Assembly: GCF_900113615.1 (NCBI RefSeq)
Contig: NZ_FOPZ01000001.1
Span: forward strand, 62,001-126,000
Reading direction: 5' to 3'
DNA length: 64,000 nt
Source of the DNA: Halorubrum aquaticum
GTDB taxonomy: Archaea; Halobacteriota; Halobacteria; Halobacteriales; Haloferacaceae
Shown: piece by piece, positions 54,088 through 63,373 of the stretch
Layout: every line of letters starts with the position of its first letter
How positions within the stretch are numbered: position 1 is the stretch's first letter
Notes under the pieces: model-generated
The model's input: only the letters and a program-made list of their open reading frames with translations
The model's database searches: none
Told to the model about the DNA's origin: nothing
Made by a program: the position numbers and the translations under genes

Positions 54088-54945
54088 TCACGAGTCGTTC
54101 CCGTCCGTCTCGCCGTCGCCCGGCTCCGAATCGCCGGTCTCCAGTCGTCCCCCCTCCCGCTCCCACTCGGTCAGGCTCCCCTCGTAGAAGGCGATCTCCG
54201 GGTAGTCGAGCGCGCGGAGGACGGTGTAGGTGTGGCTGATGCGGCGCGCCGTGTTGCAGTAGAGTACGACCCGGTCGTCGGGGTCGATCCCGCGTTCCGC
54301 CAACAGCTCCCGCAGTTCCGCCTCGGGTCGGACCGTCCGGGCGTCGGCGTCGACGAGCTCGCGCCAGTCCAGCCGGACTGCGCCGGAGATGTGGCCCTCC
54401 TCGTACTCCCACTCCTCGCGGGTGTCGACGATCGTCGCGTCGGGGTCGTCGACCGCGGCCGCCATCGCCTCGCGGTCGATGAGCGGGCCGTCGGCGCGGA
54501 ACGCGGCGGGATAGGGTTCGGAGGACGCATCGTCGGCCGCAGCGGGTGTCCCGGGTTCGTCGGTCGTCGTCGGCTGCGAGCGGTTCCAGACGGAGTAGTC
54601 GCCGTCGAGGAGGTGGAGCCTCGCGGGGTCGTGGCCGTACAGTTCGGCGGTGACGAGAAAGCGCGCCGCGAAGACGCCGTGGGTGTCGTCGTAGGCGACG
54701 ATCTCGTCGTCGGGGGCGATCCCGGCCGACTCGGCGATCTCGGCGAAGGCGTCCGCGCCGGGGAGCATGCCGGCCTCGGCCGCGCCGTGTTCGTCGGCCC
54801 GGAACGTGTCGAACGGGACGTTGACCGCGCCGGGGACGTGGCCGATCCCCTCGTACTCCCAGGCGTCTCGCACGTCGACCACGACGACGTCCGGGGCGTC
54901 GAGTCGCTCTGCCACCCACTCCACGTCGACGATCCGGTCGTTCAT
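54088..54945 (-). CDS. thiosulfate/mercaptopyruvate sulfurtransferase (tandem rhodanese)
   Basis: A 285-residue protein with two rhodanese domains. The second is active, with nucleophile Cys in VVLYCNTARRISH; the first lacks it, as usual. An acidic Thr/Ala-rich linker joins the domains. Divergent from a second rhodanese gene at 55099-55968 with 153 bases between, so both may be controlled together for cyanide or sulfur handling. Confidence 0.92.
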   Translation of the reverse strand: MNDRIVDVEWVAERLDAPDVVVVDVRDAWEYEGIGHVPGAVNVPFDTFRADEHGAAEAGMLPGADAFAEIAESAGIAPDDEIVAYDDTHGVFAARFLVTAELYGHDPARLHLLDGDYSVWNRSQPTTTDEPGTPAAADDASSEPYPAAFRADGPLIDREAMAAAVDDPDATIVDTREEWEYEEGHISGAVRLDWRELVDADARTVRPEAELRELLAERGIDPDDRVVLYCNTARRISHTYTVLRALDYPEIAFYEGSLTEWEREGGRLETGDSEPGDGETDGNDS

Positions 54946-55098
54946 GTCTCGTCGTTCGGAGCCGTCGGCTTAACCCCTCCCTTCCGGACGGATCGTTTCG
55001 CCTCGCCAACCAGTAGATGTTGCCGGGATCGGCGAGGAGCGGCCGAGCGTGCCGTGACGGTGGGGGATATACGTGTCCCGTCCGTACGGATGGCCGTA

Positions 55099-55968
55099 AT
55101 GAGCGATTCCGATTACGCGAACGACGTGCTCGTCTCGGCCGACTGGGTCGAGGAGCGACTCGACGAGTTCGAGAGCGACGACCCCGACCTCCGCCTGGTG
55201 GAGGTCGACGTCGACACCGAGGCGTACGACGAGAGCCACGCCCCCGGGGGGATCGGCTTCAACTGGGAGACCGACCTCCAGGACCAGACCACCCGCGACA
55301 TCCTCGAGAAGGAGGACTTCGAGGCGCTGCTCGGCGACAACGGCGTCACCGAGGACTCGACGGTCGTGCTGTACGGCGACAACGCCAACTGGTTCGCGGC
55401 GTACACCTACTGGCAGTTCAAGTACTACGGCCACGACGACGTGAAGCTGCTCGACGGCGGCCGCGAGTACTGGCTCGAGAACGACTACCCGACGACCGAT
55501 GAGGTCCCCGAGTACTCCGCGGTCGAGTACGAGGCGTCCGGTCCGCGCGAGTCCATCCGCGCGTACCGCGAGGACGTGGAGAACGCGATCGACCGCGGGC
55601 TCCCGCTCGTCGACGTCCGCTCGCCCGAGGAGTTCAGCGGCGAGGTCCTCGCCCCGCCCGGACTCAACGAGACGGCCCAGCGCGGCGGCCACATCCCCGG
55701 CGCGCAGAACGTCTCCTGGTCCGTCGTCACGAACGACGACGGGACGTTCAAGACCGCCGAGGAGCTCGCGGACATCTACTCCGAGTACGGCATCGACGGC
55801 GACGAGACGACCGTCGCCTACTGCCGGATCGGCGAGCGCTCCTCGGTCGCGTGGTTCGCGCTCCACGAGCTGCTCGGCTACGACGACACCGTCAACTACG
55901 ACGGGTCGTGGACCGAGTGGGGTAACTTGGTCGGCGCGCCGATAGAGAAGGGCGAAGTCGACGACTGA
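55099..55968 (+). CDS. sulfurtransferase (tandem rhodanese)
   Basis: A 289-residue protein with two rhodanese domains. The active loop is TVAYCRIGERSSVAW, and GGHIPGAQNVSW marks the second domain. ATG 55099 is used; an in-frame ATG at 55090 adds three residues and is possible. Together with the divergent rhodanese it forms a thiosulfate sulfurtransferase pair often seen side by side in haloarchaea. Confidence 0.92.
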   Translation: MSDSDYANDVLVSADWVEERLDEFESDDPDLRLVEVDVDTEAYDESHAPGGIGFNWETDLQDQTTRDILEKEDFEALLGDNGVTEDSTVVLYGDNANWFAAYTYWQFKYYGHDDVKLLDGGREYWLENDYPTTDEVPEYSAVEYEASGPRESIRAYREDVENAIDRGLPLVDVRSPEEFSGEVLAPPGLNETAQRGGHIPGAQNVSWSVVTNDDGTFKTAEELADIYSEYGIDGDETTVAYCRIGERSSVAWFALHELLGYDDTVNYDGSWTEWGNLVGAPIEKGEVDD

Positions 55969-56001
55969 GCGCAGCGAAGGAGTGGACTTCGGAAGATCGA
56001 A

Positions 56002-56127
56002 CGGGGAGCAAAGCGACCCGTGAGAAGGGCGAGGCTGAGTGAGCAACGCGCTCTCGTAGCGAAGCGGGGAGCATAGCGACCCGCGGAGCAGGGCGAGGCC
56101 GAGAGAGCGAGGCGAACACACGCGGAC
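56002..56127. repeat. imperfect tandem repeat, period 63
   Basis: A block from 56002 recurs at 56065 with scattered differences; both contain a GGGAGCA(A/T)AGCGACCCG phrase followed by AGGGCGAGGC. It fills most of the gap between the rhodanese and ferritin-like genes. The two copies differ by about ten bases. Confidence 0.7.
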
Positions 56128-56179
56128 CCTTTCGACGCCGACCGCCGCATACAACTACTCTCCACCGCTATCCCGGGAC

Positions 56180-56806
56180 ATGGATCCAGAGGAGTTCATC
56201 GAGGCCGTTCGCGACGACAACGAGACCGCGCTCTCGCGGCTCGGTTCGTCGAAGTCGCTGTTCGCGGACACCGCGGGGGAGATGGAGCCGGAGGCGGTAC
56301 TGACCGCCGCGGCGACCGCCGAGCACCACGCCGCCGAGACGTACGAGTCGTGGGCGGAGAGCGAGGACGGCGACGTCGCCGAGGCGTTCGCGGAGACGGC
56401 CCGCGAGGAGCGAGGCCACTACGACACGGTCGCCGGCGAGCTCGACGCCCACGAGCCGGGCGAGGTCCCCGCGATCCAGTCGTACCTCCGCGGGCTCGAT
56501 GACACCGTCGAACGGCTCGGCGGGTTCGTCGGCCGGACGCTCGCCGCGGAGAAGTCGAAGACGCAGGTGACGGGCTTCTTCGTCGGCAACGCGGACCCGC
56601 AGACCGCGGGGCTGTTCCGCTCGATGGGCGACGACCTCGACGCGCAACTCGAACGAGCGGGCGACCTCCTCGCGGCCGAATGTGGCGACGACGAGGAAGC
56701 GTGGGAGCGCGCCCGCGAGGCCGCGGGCGGCGCGATCGGTGCGGCCTACGAGGAGTACACCGACGGCCTCGAGTCGATGGGCGTCAACCCGAAGCCGGTC
56801 TGTTGA
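56180..56806 (+). CDS. rubrerythrin/ferritin-like protein
   Basis: A 208-residue, all-helical protein. Candidate di-iron ligands are the Glu/His in TAEHHAAETYESW and Glu/His in REERGHYDTVAGE; a second pair is less clear in the C-terminal half. It may handle iron or peroxide. ATG 56180 begins MDPEEFIEAVRDDNE. No rubredoxin domain is fused. Confidence 0.8.
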   Translation: MDPEEFIEAVRDDNETALSRLGSSKSLFADTAGEMEPEAVLTAAATAEHHAAETYESWAESEDGDVAEAFAETAREERGHYDTVAGELDAHEPGEVPAIQSYLRGLDDTVERLGGFVGRTLAAEKSKTQVTGFFVGNADPQTAGLFRSMGDDLDAQLERAGDLLAAECGDDEEAWERAREAAGGAIGAAYEEYTDGLESMGVNPKPVC

Positions 56807-56879
56807 CGGCGGGCGATACCGGGCCATCGGGGCGACCGCGGATCAGCACGCCTTTTTCCGGCGGCCGCCGAGGGAGTCC

Positions 56880-57494
56880 ATGGAGACCAGCAGTCGGGGC
56901 GACGCGGAACGTGGCGGCTCGGAGCGCGTCGGCGTCGCGCTGTTCGTCGACGGACCGAACGTGTTGCGCGAGGAGTTCGACGTCGACCTCGACGACGTCC
57001 GCGAGGCGGCGGAGGCGGAGGGACAGCTCGTGACGACCCGGCTCTACCTGGACGAACACGCCACGCCCGGACTGATCCAGGCGGCGGAGGCGCGCGGATT
57101 CGAGGTCGTCGTGACGAGCGGCGACGTGGACGTGAAGCTCGCGGTCGACGCCGCCCGCTTCGCGGCCGAGGAGCGGATGGAGACGCTCGCCATCGCCTCG
57201 CGGGACACCGACTTCAAGCCCGTACTCGAGACGGCCAACGGGTACGGCATCCGGACGCTGGCGATCGCGCCCGGGGAGTTCGGCCGGTCGGACGCCCTCC
57301 GCAACGCCGCCAGCGATTCGGTGACGCTCGACGGGGACCTGTCGGAGACGGCGGGCGGCGACGGATCGGGCGACCCGGAGAGAACGGAGGGTCGAGAGGG
57401 AAACGGGGATCCGGAGGGAACCGAGGGTCCCGAGGGAAACGGGAACGGCGGCGTTGGTGGCGGTGATGCCGGCGATTCCGGCGACGCGGAGTAG
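56880..57494 (+). CDS. NYN-domain (PIN-like) nuclease-type protein
   Basis: A 204-residue protein. NYN/PIN acidic residues: Asp in ALFVDGPNVLR, Asp in TSGDVDVKLAVDA and Asp/Asp in IASRDTDFKPVL, fitting an RNase-type metal site. The last 45 residues are a Gly/Glu/Asn low-complexity tail with GNGDPEGTEG repeats. ATG 56880 begins a short variable leader. RNA target unknown. Confidence 0.87.
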   Translation: METSSRGDAERGGSERVGVALFVDGPNVLREEFDVDLDDVREAAEAEGQLVTTRLYLDEHATPGLIQAAEARGFEVVVTSGDVDVKLAVDAARFAAEERMETLAIASRDTDFKPVLETANGYGIRTLAIAPGEFGRSDALRNAASDSVTLDGDLSETAGGDGSGDPERTEGREGNGDPEGTEGPEGNGNGGVGGGDAGDSGDAE

Positions 57495-57531
57495 GTGATC
57501 GGCTTCGACGGTCCCGAACCGGCCGCGCTCG

Positions 57532-58323
57532 CTACCGAGGCGGCCGGCGCCCGCCCTTCCGGTCGTTCCGGGTGCGCCAGCCCTCGCGGACACGGCCGAC
57601 CAGGAACGCGCCGGTCCCGCTGACGAGCGAGACGGTGGCGACGATCCCGACGCCGGCCGGCACGACTCCGAACCGCGCGATCGCCGCGTCGACGCCGAGC
57701 TGGAGGAACCCGAGATAGGGGATCGAGAACAGCGCCTTGGCGTGGACGAGTTCCTCGTGGACGATCGGCGCGATCCCGGCGGTCTGGTCGTACTCGCCGT
57801 TCGCGTCGCCGTAGGTCACGTAGCCGTCGTAGGGAGCCGGACACGTCGCGATGTCGGTACAGTCGGCTCCCTCGAGGAGGTCCGGGTCGGCCCGATCGGT
57901 CCAGTCCTCGCCGGCGGTCACGCGGAACGCGACCCGGTGGAGGATCGGTCGGCGCGGATCGACCGGGGACGTGTAGACGACGACGTCGCCGGCCCCGTCC
58001 AGTCGCGTCGGCGGGTTCGTCGCGTCGCTGCCGACGGGATCGCCCCACGGGAACCGGTCGACCGCCGTCACGACGACGAGGTCGCCCCGCTCGACGGAGG
58101 GCTCCATGCTCCCGCTCTCCACGGCGACGAGCGGGGGCCACGTCCCGACGACCGTCACGAGGAGGAGGGCGACGACGAGGACGGCGGCGGCGGGCCCGAA
58201 CCGCTCTCTCGGACGGCGAATCACGTGTCGTATCGGGGCTGGATCGGACTTGAGGCTGTCGCCGATGAAACGGCGAGCCGTCGGCGAGCGGTCGGACGCC
58301 GGACCTCTCCGATGACAAGACAT
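57532..58323 (-). CDS. type I signal peptidase
   Basis: Cleaves Sec signal peptides at the outer face of the membrane. 263 residues: N-terminal helix near 44-64, catalytic Ser in VESGSMEPSVERGD, His in RRPILHRVAFRV in place of the bacterial Lys (archaeal/eukaryotic type), and Asp in TYGDANGEYDQ. A C-terminal helix near 220-240. ATG 58323 is used, but a GTG near 58226 gives a shorter N-terminus. Divergent from gcvT, 26 bases apart. Confidence 0.9.
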   Translation of the reverse strand: MSCHRRGPASDRSPTARRFIGDSLKSDPAPIRHVIRRPRERFGPAAAVLVVALLLVTVVGTWPPLVAVESGSMEPSVERGDLVVVTAVDRFPWGDPVGSDATNPPTRLDGAGDVVVYTSPVDPRRPILHRVAFRVTAGEDWTDRADPDLLEGADCTDIATCPAPYDGYVTYGDANGEYDQTAGIAPIVHEELVHAKALFSIPYLGFLQLGVDAAIARFGVVPAGVGIVATVSLVSGTGAFLVGRVREGWRTRNDRKGGRRPPR

Positions 58324-58349
58324 TAGGTACGCCCCGGAGTGGTGCCGGT

Positions 58350-59525
58350 ATGAGCGAACGGACTCCTCCGCTCCACGGCGTTCACGAGACGCGCGGCGCG
58401 ACGTTCACCGACTTCGGCGGGTGGCAGATGCCCGTCGAGTTCGACTCGATCCGCGAGGAGCACGCGGCGGTCCGCGAGGGCGTCGGCGCGTTCGACGTCT
58501 CCCACATGGGCGAGATCGAGGTGTCGGGTCCCGACGCGACGACCCTGATGGACCGGTTGACGACGAACGACGTGACGGCGCTCGATCCGGGCGACTCCCA
58601 GTACGCCGCGGTCACGAACGAGGAGGGGGTCATGCTCGATGACACGGTCGTCTATCGGCTCCCCGACGGGATCGAGGCCGGGTCCGCGACCGCGTCGCTG
58701 TCGGACCTCGACGAGGAGGCCGACGGTGACCTGGACGCGACGAGCGGCGACCCTGCGTACCTCCTCGTCCCCAACGCGGGCCACGACGAGGAGGCAATGG
58801 ACCGCTGGGTCGACTACCGCGACGAGCACGATTTCGACGCGGCGGTCGCGAACGCGACGGCGGACTGGGCGATGTTCGCGATCCAGGGGCCGGAGGCGGT
58901 CGACGCGATGGAGGCTGCGGCCGCCTCCCCCGAATCGGTCACGGGACTGTCGAAGTTCCAGGCAACGCTTGCGACGACCGGCGGCGTCGCGAGCTGGGTC
59001 GCGCGCACCGGCTACACCGGGGAGGACGGCTTCGAGGTGATGTGTCCCGCGGCCGACGCCGAGGCGGTCTGGTCGGCGTTCGACGTCCAGCCGTGCGGGC
59101 TCGGCGCGCGCGACACCCTCCGGATGGAGATGGGATTCCTGCTGTCGGGCCAGGACTTCGACCCCGAGGAGGAGCCGAGGACCCCCTATGAGGCCGGGAT
59201 CGGGTTCGTCGTCGACCTCGACACCGAGTTCGTCGGCCGCGACGCGCTGGCGGCCCGGCAGGAGGAGGGGGGACCGGACGAGACGTTCACCGGGATCAAG
59301 CTCCTTGAGCGCGGCGTGCCCCGCAACGGATACGCCGTCACCGACGGGGACCTGACCCGGATCGGCCACCTCACCTCGGGCACGATGAGCCCGACGCTCG
59401 GCGAGCCGATCGGGCTGGGCTACCTCCACGCGGAGCACGCCGAGCCCGGAACCGAGGTGAGCGTCGTCGTCCGCGGCGACGAGAAGCGCGCCGAGGTCGT
59501 CGCGCCGCCCTTCCTCGACCGCTGA
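58350..59525 (+). CDS. gcvT: glycine cleavage T protein (aminomethyltransferase)
   Basis: Transfers the methylene group from the lipoyl protein to tetrahydrofolate. 391 residues: FTDFGGWQMPVEF, AFDVSHMGEIEVSG, ARTGYTGEDGFEV and the folate-site GLGARDTLRMEMGF. An acidic insert lies near residues 110-135. gcvH and gcvP are absent immediately downstream; Elp3 follows instead. Confidence 0.95.
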   Translation: MSERTPPLHGVHETRGATFTDFGGWQMPVEFDSIREEHAAVREGVGAFDVSHMGEIEVSGPDATTLMDRLTTNDVTALDPGDSQYAAVTNEEGVMLDDTVVYRLPDGIEAGSATASLSDLDEEADGDLDATSGDPAYLLVPNAGHDEEAMDRWVDYRDEHDFDAAVANATADWAMFAIQGPEAVDAMEAAAASPESVTGLSKFQATLATTGGVASWVARTGYTGEDGFEVMCPAADAEAVWSAFDVQPCGLGARDTLRMEMGFLLSGQDFDPEEEPRTPYEAGIGFVVDLDTEFVGRDALAARQEEGGPDETFTGIKLLERGVPRNGYAVTDGDLTRIGHLTSGTMSPTLGEPIGLGYLHAEHAEPGTEVSVVVRGDEKRAEVVAPPFLDR

Positions 59526-59585
59526 GAAGGAGGGGGCCGCTCCGGCCCGACACGCTTAACCCTCGAACCCGCCGAACTGGGGGTA

Positions 59586-61319
59586 ATGAGTACCGACGCG
59601 CCGAGCGACGCGGAGTCCGGGTCCGGATCGGAGGCCGGCTCCGACGCCGAGCCCGAGGCGTTCGCGGACGCCTGCGAGCACCTCGTCGACCGGATCCTCG
59701 CGGGCGAGGTGGACCGCGAGAACCTCGAGTCCGCCAAGCTCGACGCCTGCTCCGAGTTCTCCTCGCCGAAGGTGCCGAAGAACACCGAGATACTCGACCA
59801 CGCCCCGAGCGAGGCCAGAGACGACGTGATCGAGGTGGTCCGCCGCAAGCCCGTCCGGACCGCCTCCGGGGTCTCCCCCGTGGCGATCATGACCTCGCCG
59901 AAACTGTGTCCCCACGGGAAGTGTCTCTACTGTCCCGGCGGCCCGGCCTCGGAGTTCTCCTCGGCGCAGTCGTACACGGGCCACGAGCCCGCCGCGGCCC
60001 GCGGCGAGCAGAACGACTACGACCCGTACGGACAGGTTACCCTGCGGCTCGAACAGCTCCGGAAGATCGGCCACCCGGTCGACAAGGTGGAGCTCATCCT
60101 GATGGGCGGGACGATGACCGCCCGGTCACACGACTACCAGGAGTGGTTCGTGAAGCGCGCACTTCAGGCGATGAACGACTACGACCTCGAGAAGGAGCCC
60201 GAGCCCGCCGAGGGAGAGTCGTTCGCGCCCGACCCCGAGGAGACCGAGTTCGCGTACCTCGAGGACGTGATCGCCGAGAACGAGACGAACGAGATCCGCA
60301 ACATCGGGACCACCTTCGAGACGAAGCCCGACTGGTGTGACCCCGAACAGATCGACCGGATGCTCGATCTGGGCGGCACCAAGGTGGAGGTGGGCGTCCA
60401 GACCACCTACGAGCGGATCAACCGCGAGATGCATCGCGGCCACGGCAACGAGGCCTCCCGCAACGCCAACCGCCGCCTCCGGGACGCCGCGTTCAAGGTC
60501 GGCTTCCACATGATGCCGGGCCAGCCGGGGATGACGAGGGAGATGTGTCTCGAGGACTTCCGCCAGCTGTTCGAGAACCCGGACTGGCGGCCCGACTATC
60601 TCAAGATCTACCCCACGCTCGTCGTCGGGGGGACCCGCGTCTACGACCGGTGGAAGCGGGACGAGTTCGAGCCGCTCTCGAACGAGGAGGCCGCCGATAT
60701 CGTGGCGGAGGTCATGGACGTCATCCCGAAGTACACCCGGCTCCAGCGCGTCCAGCGCGACATCCCGGCGGACTTCATCGAGGGGGGCGTCTGGAAGTCG
60801 AACCTCCGGCAGCTCGCCGACCGGCGGGCGGAGGAGAAGGGGATCGTCCAGCGGGACATCCGCGCGCGAGAGGTGGGCCACAACGACGCCGACCCCGATC
60901 CCGACGACGTCGAACTCGACGTGACGACCTACGAGGCGGGCGGCGGGACGGAGCACTTCATCTCGTTCGAGGACCCCGTCCGAGACCTGCTGGTCGGGTT
61001 CTGTCGCCTTCGGTTCCCCTCGTTCGCGCCGGACCAGCCCGGCGCGCCGGGCACCGAGGACGACGCGATCCGCCGCGAACTCGAGGACGCGGCCCTCGTT
61101 CGCGAGCTCCACGTGTACGGCAGCGAGGTCGCCATCGGCGGCGACGGCGACTGGCAGCATCAGGGATACGGCCGGAAGCTCATCGAGCGCGCCGAGGAGC
61201 TCGCCCGCGAGGCGGGCTACCGGAAGGTCGCCGTCATCTCGGGGATCGGCGCGCGCGAGTACTACCGGAACAAGCTGGGGTACCACCAGGACGGTCCGTA
61301 CGTCTCGAAGCGCCTCTGA
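59586..61319 (+). CDS. elp3: Elp3-family radical SAM/acetyltransferase (tRNA U34 modification)
   Basis: Adds the carboxymethyl group to wobble uridine. 577 residues: acidic leader (1-25), radical SAM cluster in CPHGKCLYC, and core with MGGTMTARS and GVQTTYERI. The C-terminal GNAT domain (about 480-577) has GYGRKLIERAEELA and VAVISGIGAREYYRNKLGY. ATG 59586 follows a CTTAACC box at about 27 bases. Confidence 0.95.
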   Translation: MSTDAPSDAESGSGSEAGSDAEPEAFADACEHLVDRILAGEVDRENLESAKLDACSEFSSPKVPKNTEILDHAPSEARDDVIEVVRRKPVRTASGVSPVAIMTSPKLCPHGKCLYCPGGPASEFSSAQSYTGHEPAAARGEQNDYDPYGQVTLRLEQLRKIGHPVDKVELILMGGTMTARSHDYQEWFVKRALQAMNDYDLEKEPEPAEGESFAPDPEETEFAYLEDVIAENETNEIRNIGTTFETKPDWCDPEQIDRMLDLGGTKVEVGVQTTYERINREMHRGHGNEASRNANRRLRDAAFKVGFHMMPGQPGMTREMCLEDFRQLFENPDWRPDYLKIYPTLVVGGTRVYDRWKRDEFEPLSNEEAADIVAEVMDVIPKYTRLQRVQRDIPADFIEGGVWKSNLRQLADRRAEEKGIVQRDIRAREVGHNDADPDPDDVELDVTTYEAGGGTEHFISFEDPVRDLLVGFCRLRFPSFAPDQPGAPGTEDDAIRRELEDAALVRELHVYGSEVAIGGDGDWQHQGYGRKLIERAEELAREAGYRKVAVISGIGAREYYRNKLGYHQDGPYVSKRL

Positions 61320-61371
61320 ACCGCGCTGACCCACCGGAAGGGATAACTCGGTGCTCGGCGATCGCTCCGGC

Positions 61372-62424
61372 ATGGCCCTCCACGCAGTCGAAGACATCGA
61401 ACGTGCGTTCGGCGTCACCCGGGAGTTCCTGACCCCGATCGAGGTTCGGCGCTGGCTGAAACTCGCCGTTATCGCCTTCTTCGTCGGGGGCGGCGTGAGC
61501 CTCCCGTCGGCACAGTTCAACGCCTCCACGCCGTCGGAGGAGGTCCCCGTGAGCGAGCTTCCGGATTCGTTCCAGAGCGCCTTTTCGGGAATCCTTCCTG
61601 CCGATCCCCTGCTGGTCGTCGCCGTGCTCGTCGGCGCGGCCGTCCTCCTCGGTGCGCTGTTCGCGTTCGTCGGCGCGGTCATGGAGTTCGTCCTGATCGA
61701 GTCGCTCCGGACCGGCGAGGTGTCGATCCGACGCCGCTGGCGTCGTCGATGGCGGCAGGGGCTCCGGCTGTTCGGCTTCCGGGTCGCGATCGGGCTCCCG
61801 ATGCTCGCGCTGGTCCTCGGCTGGCTCGCACTGCTCTTCGTCCCGCTTCTCACCGGACGCGACCTCGCGGTCCCGTTCGTGGCGTTCCTCGTCGGGATCC
61901 CGGTCCTGTTCGTCGTCGGCGTCGTCTACGGGCTGGTCTCGGGGTTCACGACCACCCTCGTCGTTCCCCTCATGATCCGGTTCGACTCGGGCGTTCTCGC
62001 GGCGTGGCGGCGGCTCTGGGGATCGATACGGGCCGCGTGGAAGCAGTATCTCGCGTACGCCGTGATCTCCTTTCTGTTGACGGTCGTCGTCGGGCTGGTC
62101 GCGTCCATCGCGGTGGGGTTGGTCGCGGTCCTGCTCGCCGTCCCGTTCGTCGTCGTCGCCGGGATCGTCCACTTCTCCGTCTCGTTCTCCTCGACGGTCG
62201 GGTTCGTCGCCCTCGTCGGACTCGTCGTCGTGTTCGGTCTGCTCATGCTCGCCGTCTGGGTGCTCGCGCAGGTCCCGGTCGTGACGTACCTCCGGTACTA
62301 CGCGCTCCTCGTCCTCGGCGACGTCGAGGAGTCGTTCGACCTCGTCTCCGAGTGGCGGGAGACGGAGGACGGAAACGCCCGAGCAGCCGTTCGCGACGAG
62401 GGATCGCCCGAGGACGATGGCTGA
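61372..62424 (+). CDS. multi-pass membrane protein (haloarchaeal, DUF7544-like)
   Basis: A 350-residue protein with about six hydrophobic segments and a conserved-looking cytoplasmic N-terminus (ALHAVEDIERAFGVTREFL). An Arg-rich loop (RRRWRRRWRQG) follows the second pair of helices. Family match is from memory; function unknown. Its stop overlaps the start of the CPBP gene by 8 bases, so they form an operon. Confidence 0.78.
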   Translation: MALHAVEDIERAFGVTREFLTPIEVRRWLKLAVIAFFVGGGVSLPSAQFNASTPSEEVPVSELPDSFQSAFSGILPADPLLVVAVLVGAAVLLGALFAFVGAVMEFVLIESLRTGEVSIRRRWRRRWRQGLRLFGFRVAIGLPMLALVLGWLALLFVPLLTGRDLAVPFVAFLVGIPVLFVVGVVYGLVSGFTTTLVVPLMIRFDSGVLAAWRRLWGSIRAAWKQYLAYAVISFLLTVVVGLVASIAVGLVAVLLAVPFVVVAGIVHFSVSFSSTVGFVALVGLVVVFGLLMLAVWVLAQVPVVTYLRYYALLVLGDVEESFDLVSEWRETEDGNARAAVRDEGSPEDDG

Positions 62425-63277
62425 CGGTCCTCGAACGACGACCGATCGGCCGCGAGGGTGGCGGGCGTCCGCCCGCGGTGCGGCGGCGCTGTTCGCGTTC
62501 GGAGCCCTCGGCGTCGTCGCGGTCGCGGTCGACGCCGCCCCGAGCCTCCGGGAGATCCCGGAACTCGCCTCCCTGTCGTTCCCGGCACTCGTGCTCCTCG
62601 CGGCCGTGAACTCGACCCTGCTGTTGGTCGTTTTCACGGCCCTCGGTTCGGCGGCCGCGCCGCGGGTCGGCCTCACGTCCCACGTCTTCGCGTGGGCGTC
62701 GGGCGGAACCCCGGACTGGACGGCCCTCCGGCGGTCGATCCCGATCGCGGTCGTGACGGGCGCGTCGCTGTTCGCCGTCGTCGCCGTCCTCGACGTCGCG
62801 TTCGCTCCGTTCGTCCGGCTGCCGGCCGGCGAGGTCGTCGCCGGCGCCGACGGCCTCGACGCGCTCACGCCGTCGATCCCGGTTCGGCTCCTCTACGGCG
62901 GGGTCACGGAGGAGATCCTGCTCCGATGGGGCCTCATGGCCCCGATCGCGTTCGTCCTGTGGCGGGTGCGGGCGGCGGTCGGCGACGGAACCGGGGCCGG
63001 CGCTGGGGCCGGGGCCGAGACGCCCTCGGAGACGACGACGTGGGTCGCGATCGTCGCGAGCGCGGTCGTCTTCGGTCTCGGCCACCTCCCGGCGCTGGCG
63101 TCCTCGTTCGGGCTCACGACCGCGCTGGTCGTTCGAACCGTCCTGTTGAACGCGATCGTCGGGGTCGCGCTCGGGTGGCTGTTCTGGCGGCGGTCGCTCG
63201 AGACCGCGATGGTCGCACACGCCGCCTTCCACGTCGCCCTCCTCGTCGTCAGCGCGGTCACGATCCGGTTGCTGTAG
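62417..63277 (+). CDS. CPBP-family intramembrane metalloprotease
   Basis: A 286-residue membrane protein. Motif 1 GGVTEEILLRWGLM (EExxxR), motif 2 FGLGHLPAL and motif 3 AHAAFH supply the Glu and His of the CPBP/Rce1-like active site. A Gly/Ala stretch near 190-205 interrupts a loop. Start ATG 62417 overlaps the upstream gene by 8 bases. Substrate unknown. Confidence 0.88.
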   Translation: MADGPRTTTDRPRGWRASARGAAALFAFGALGVVAVAVDAAPSLREIPELASLSFPALVLLAAVNSTLLLVVFTALGSAAAPRVGLTSHVFAWASGGTPDWTALRRSIPIAVVTGASLFAVVAVLDVAFAPFVRLPAGEVVAGADGLDALTPSIPVRLLYGGVTEEILLRWGLMAPIAFVLWRVRAAVGDGTGAGAGAGAETPSETTTWVAIVASAVVFGLGHLPALASSFGLTTALVVRTVLLNAIVGVALGWLFWRRSLETAMVAHAAFHVALLVVSAVTIRLL

Positions 63278-63373
63278 CCGTTGCTCGCCCGCGTCGACGG
63301 TCCGTTTCCGTCCGACCCGTTCCATCCGCCCGCACAACGACACGCCTTTTCCCGACCCGCGTGTGGGGCCCGT

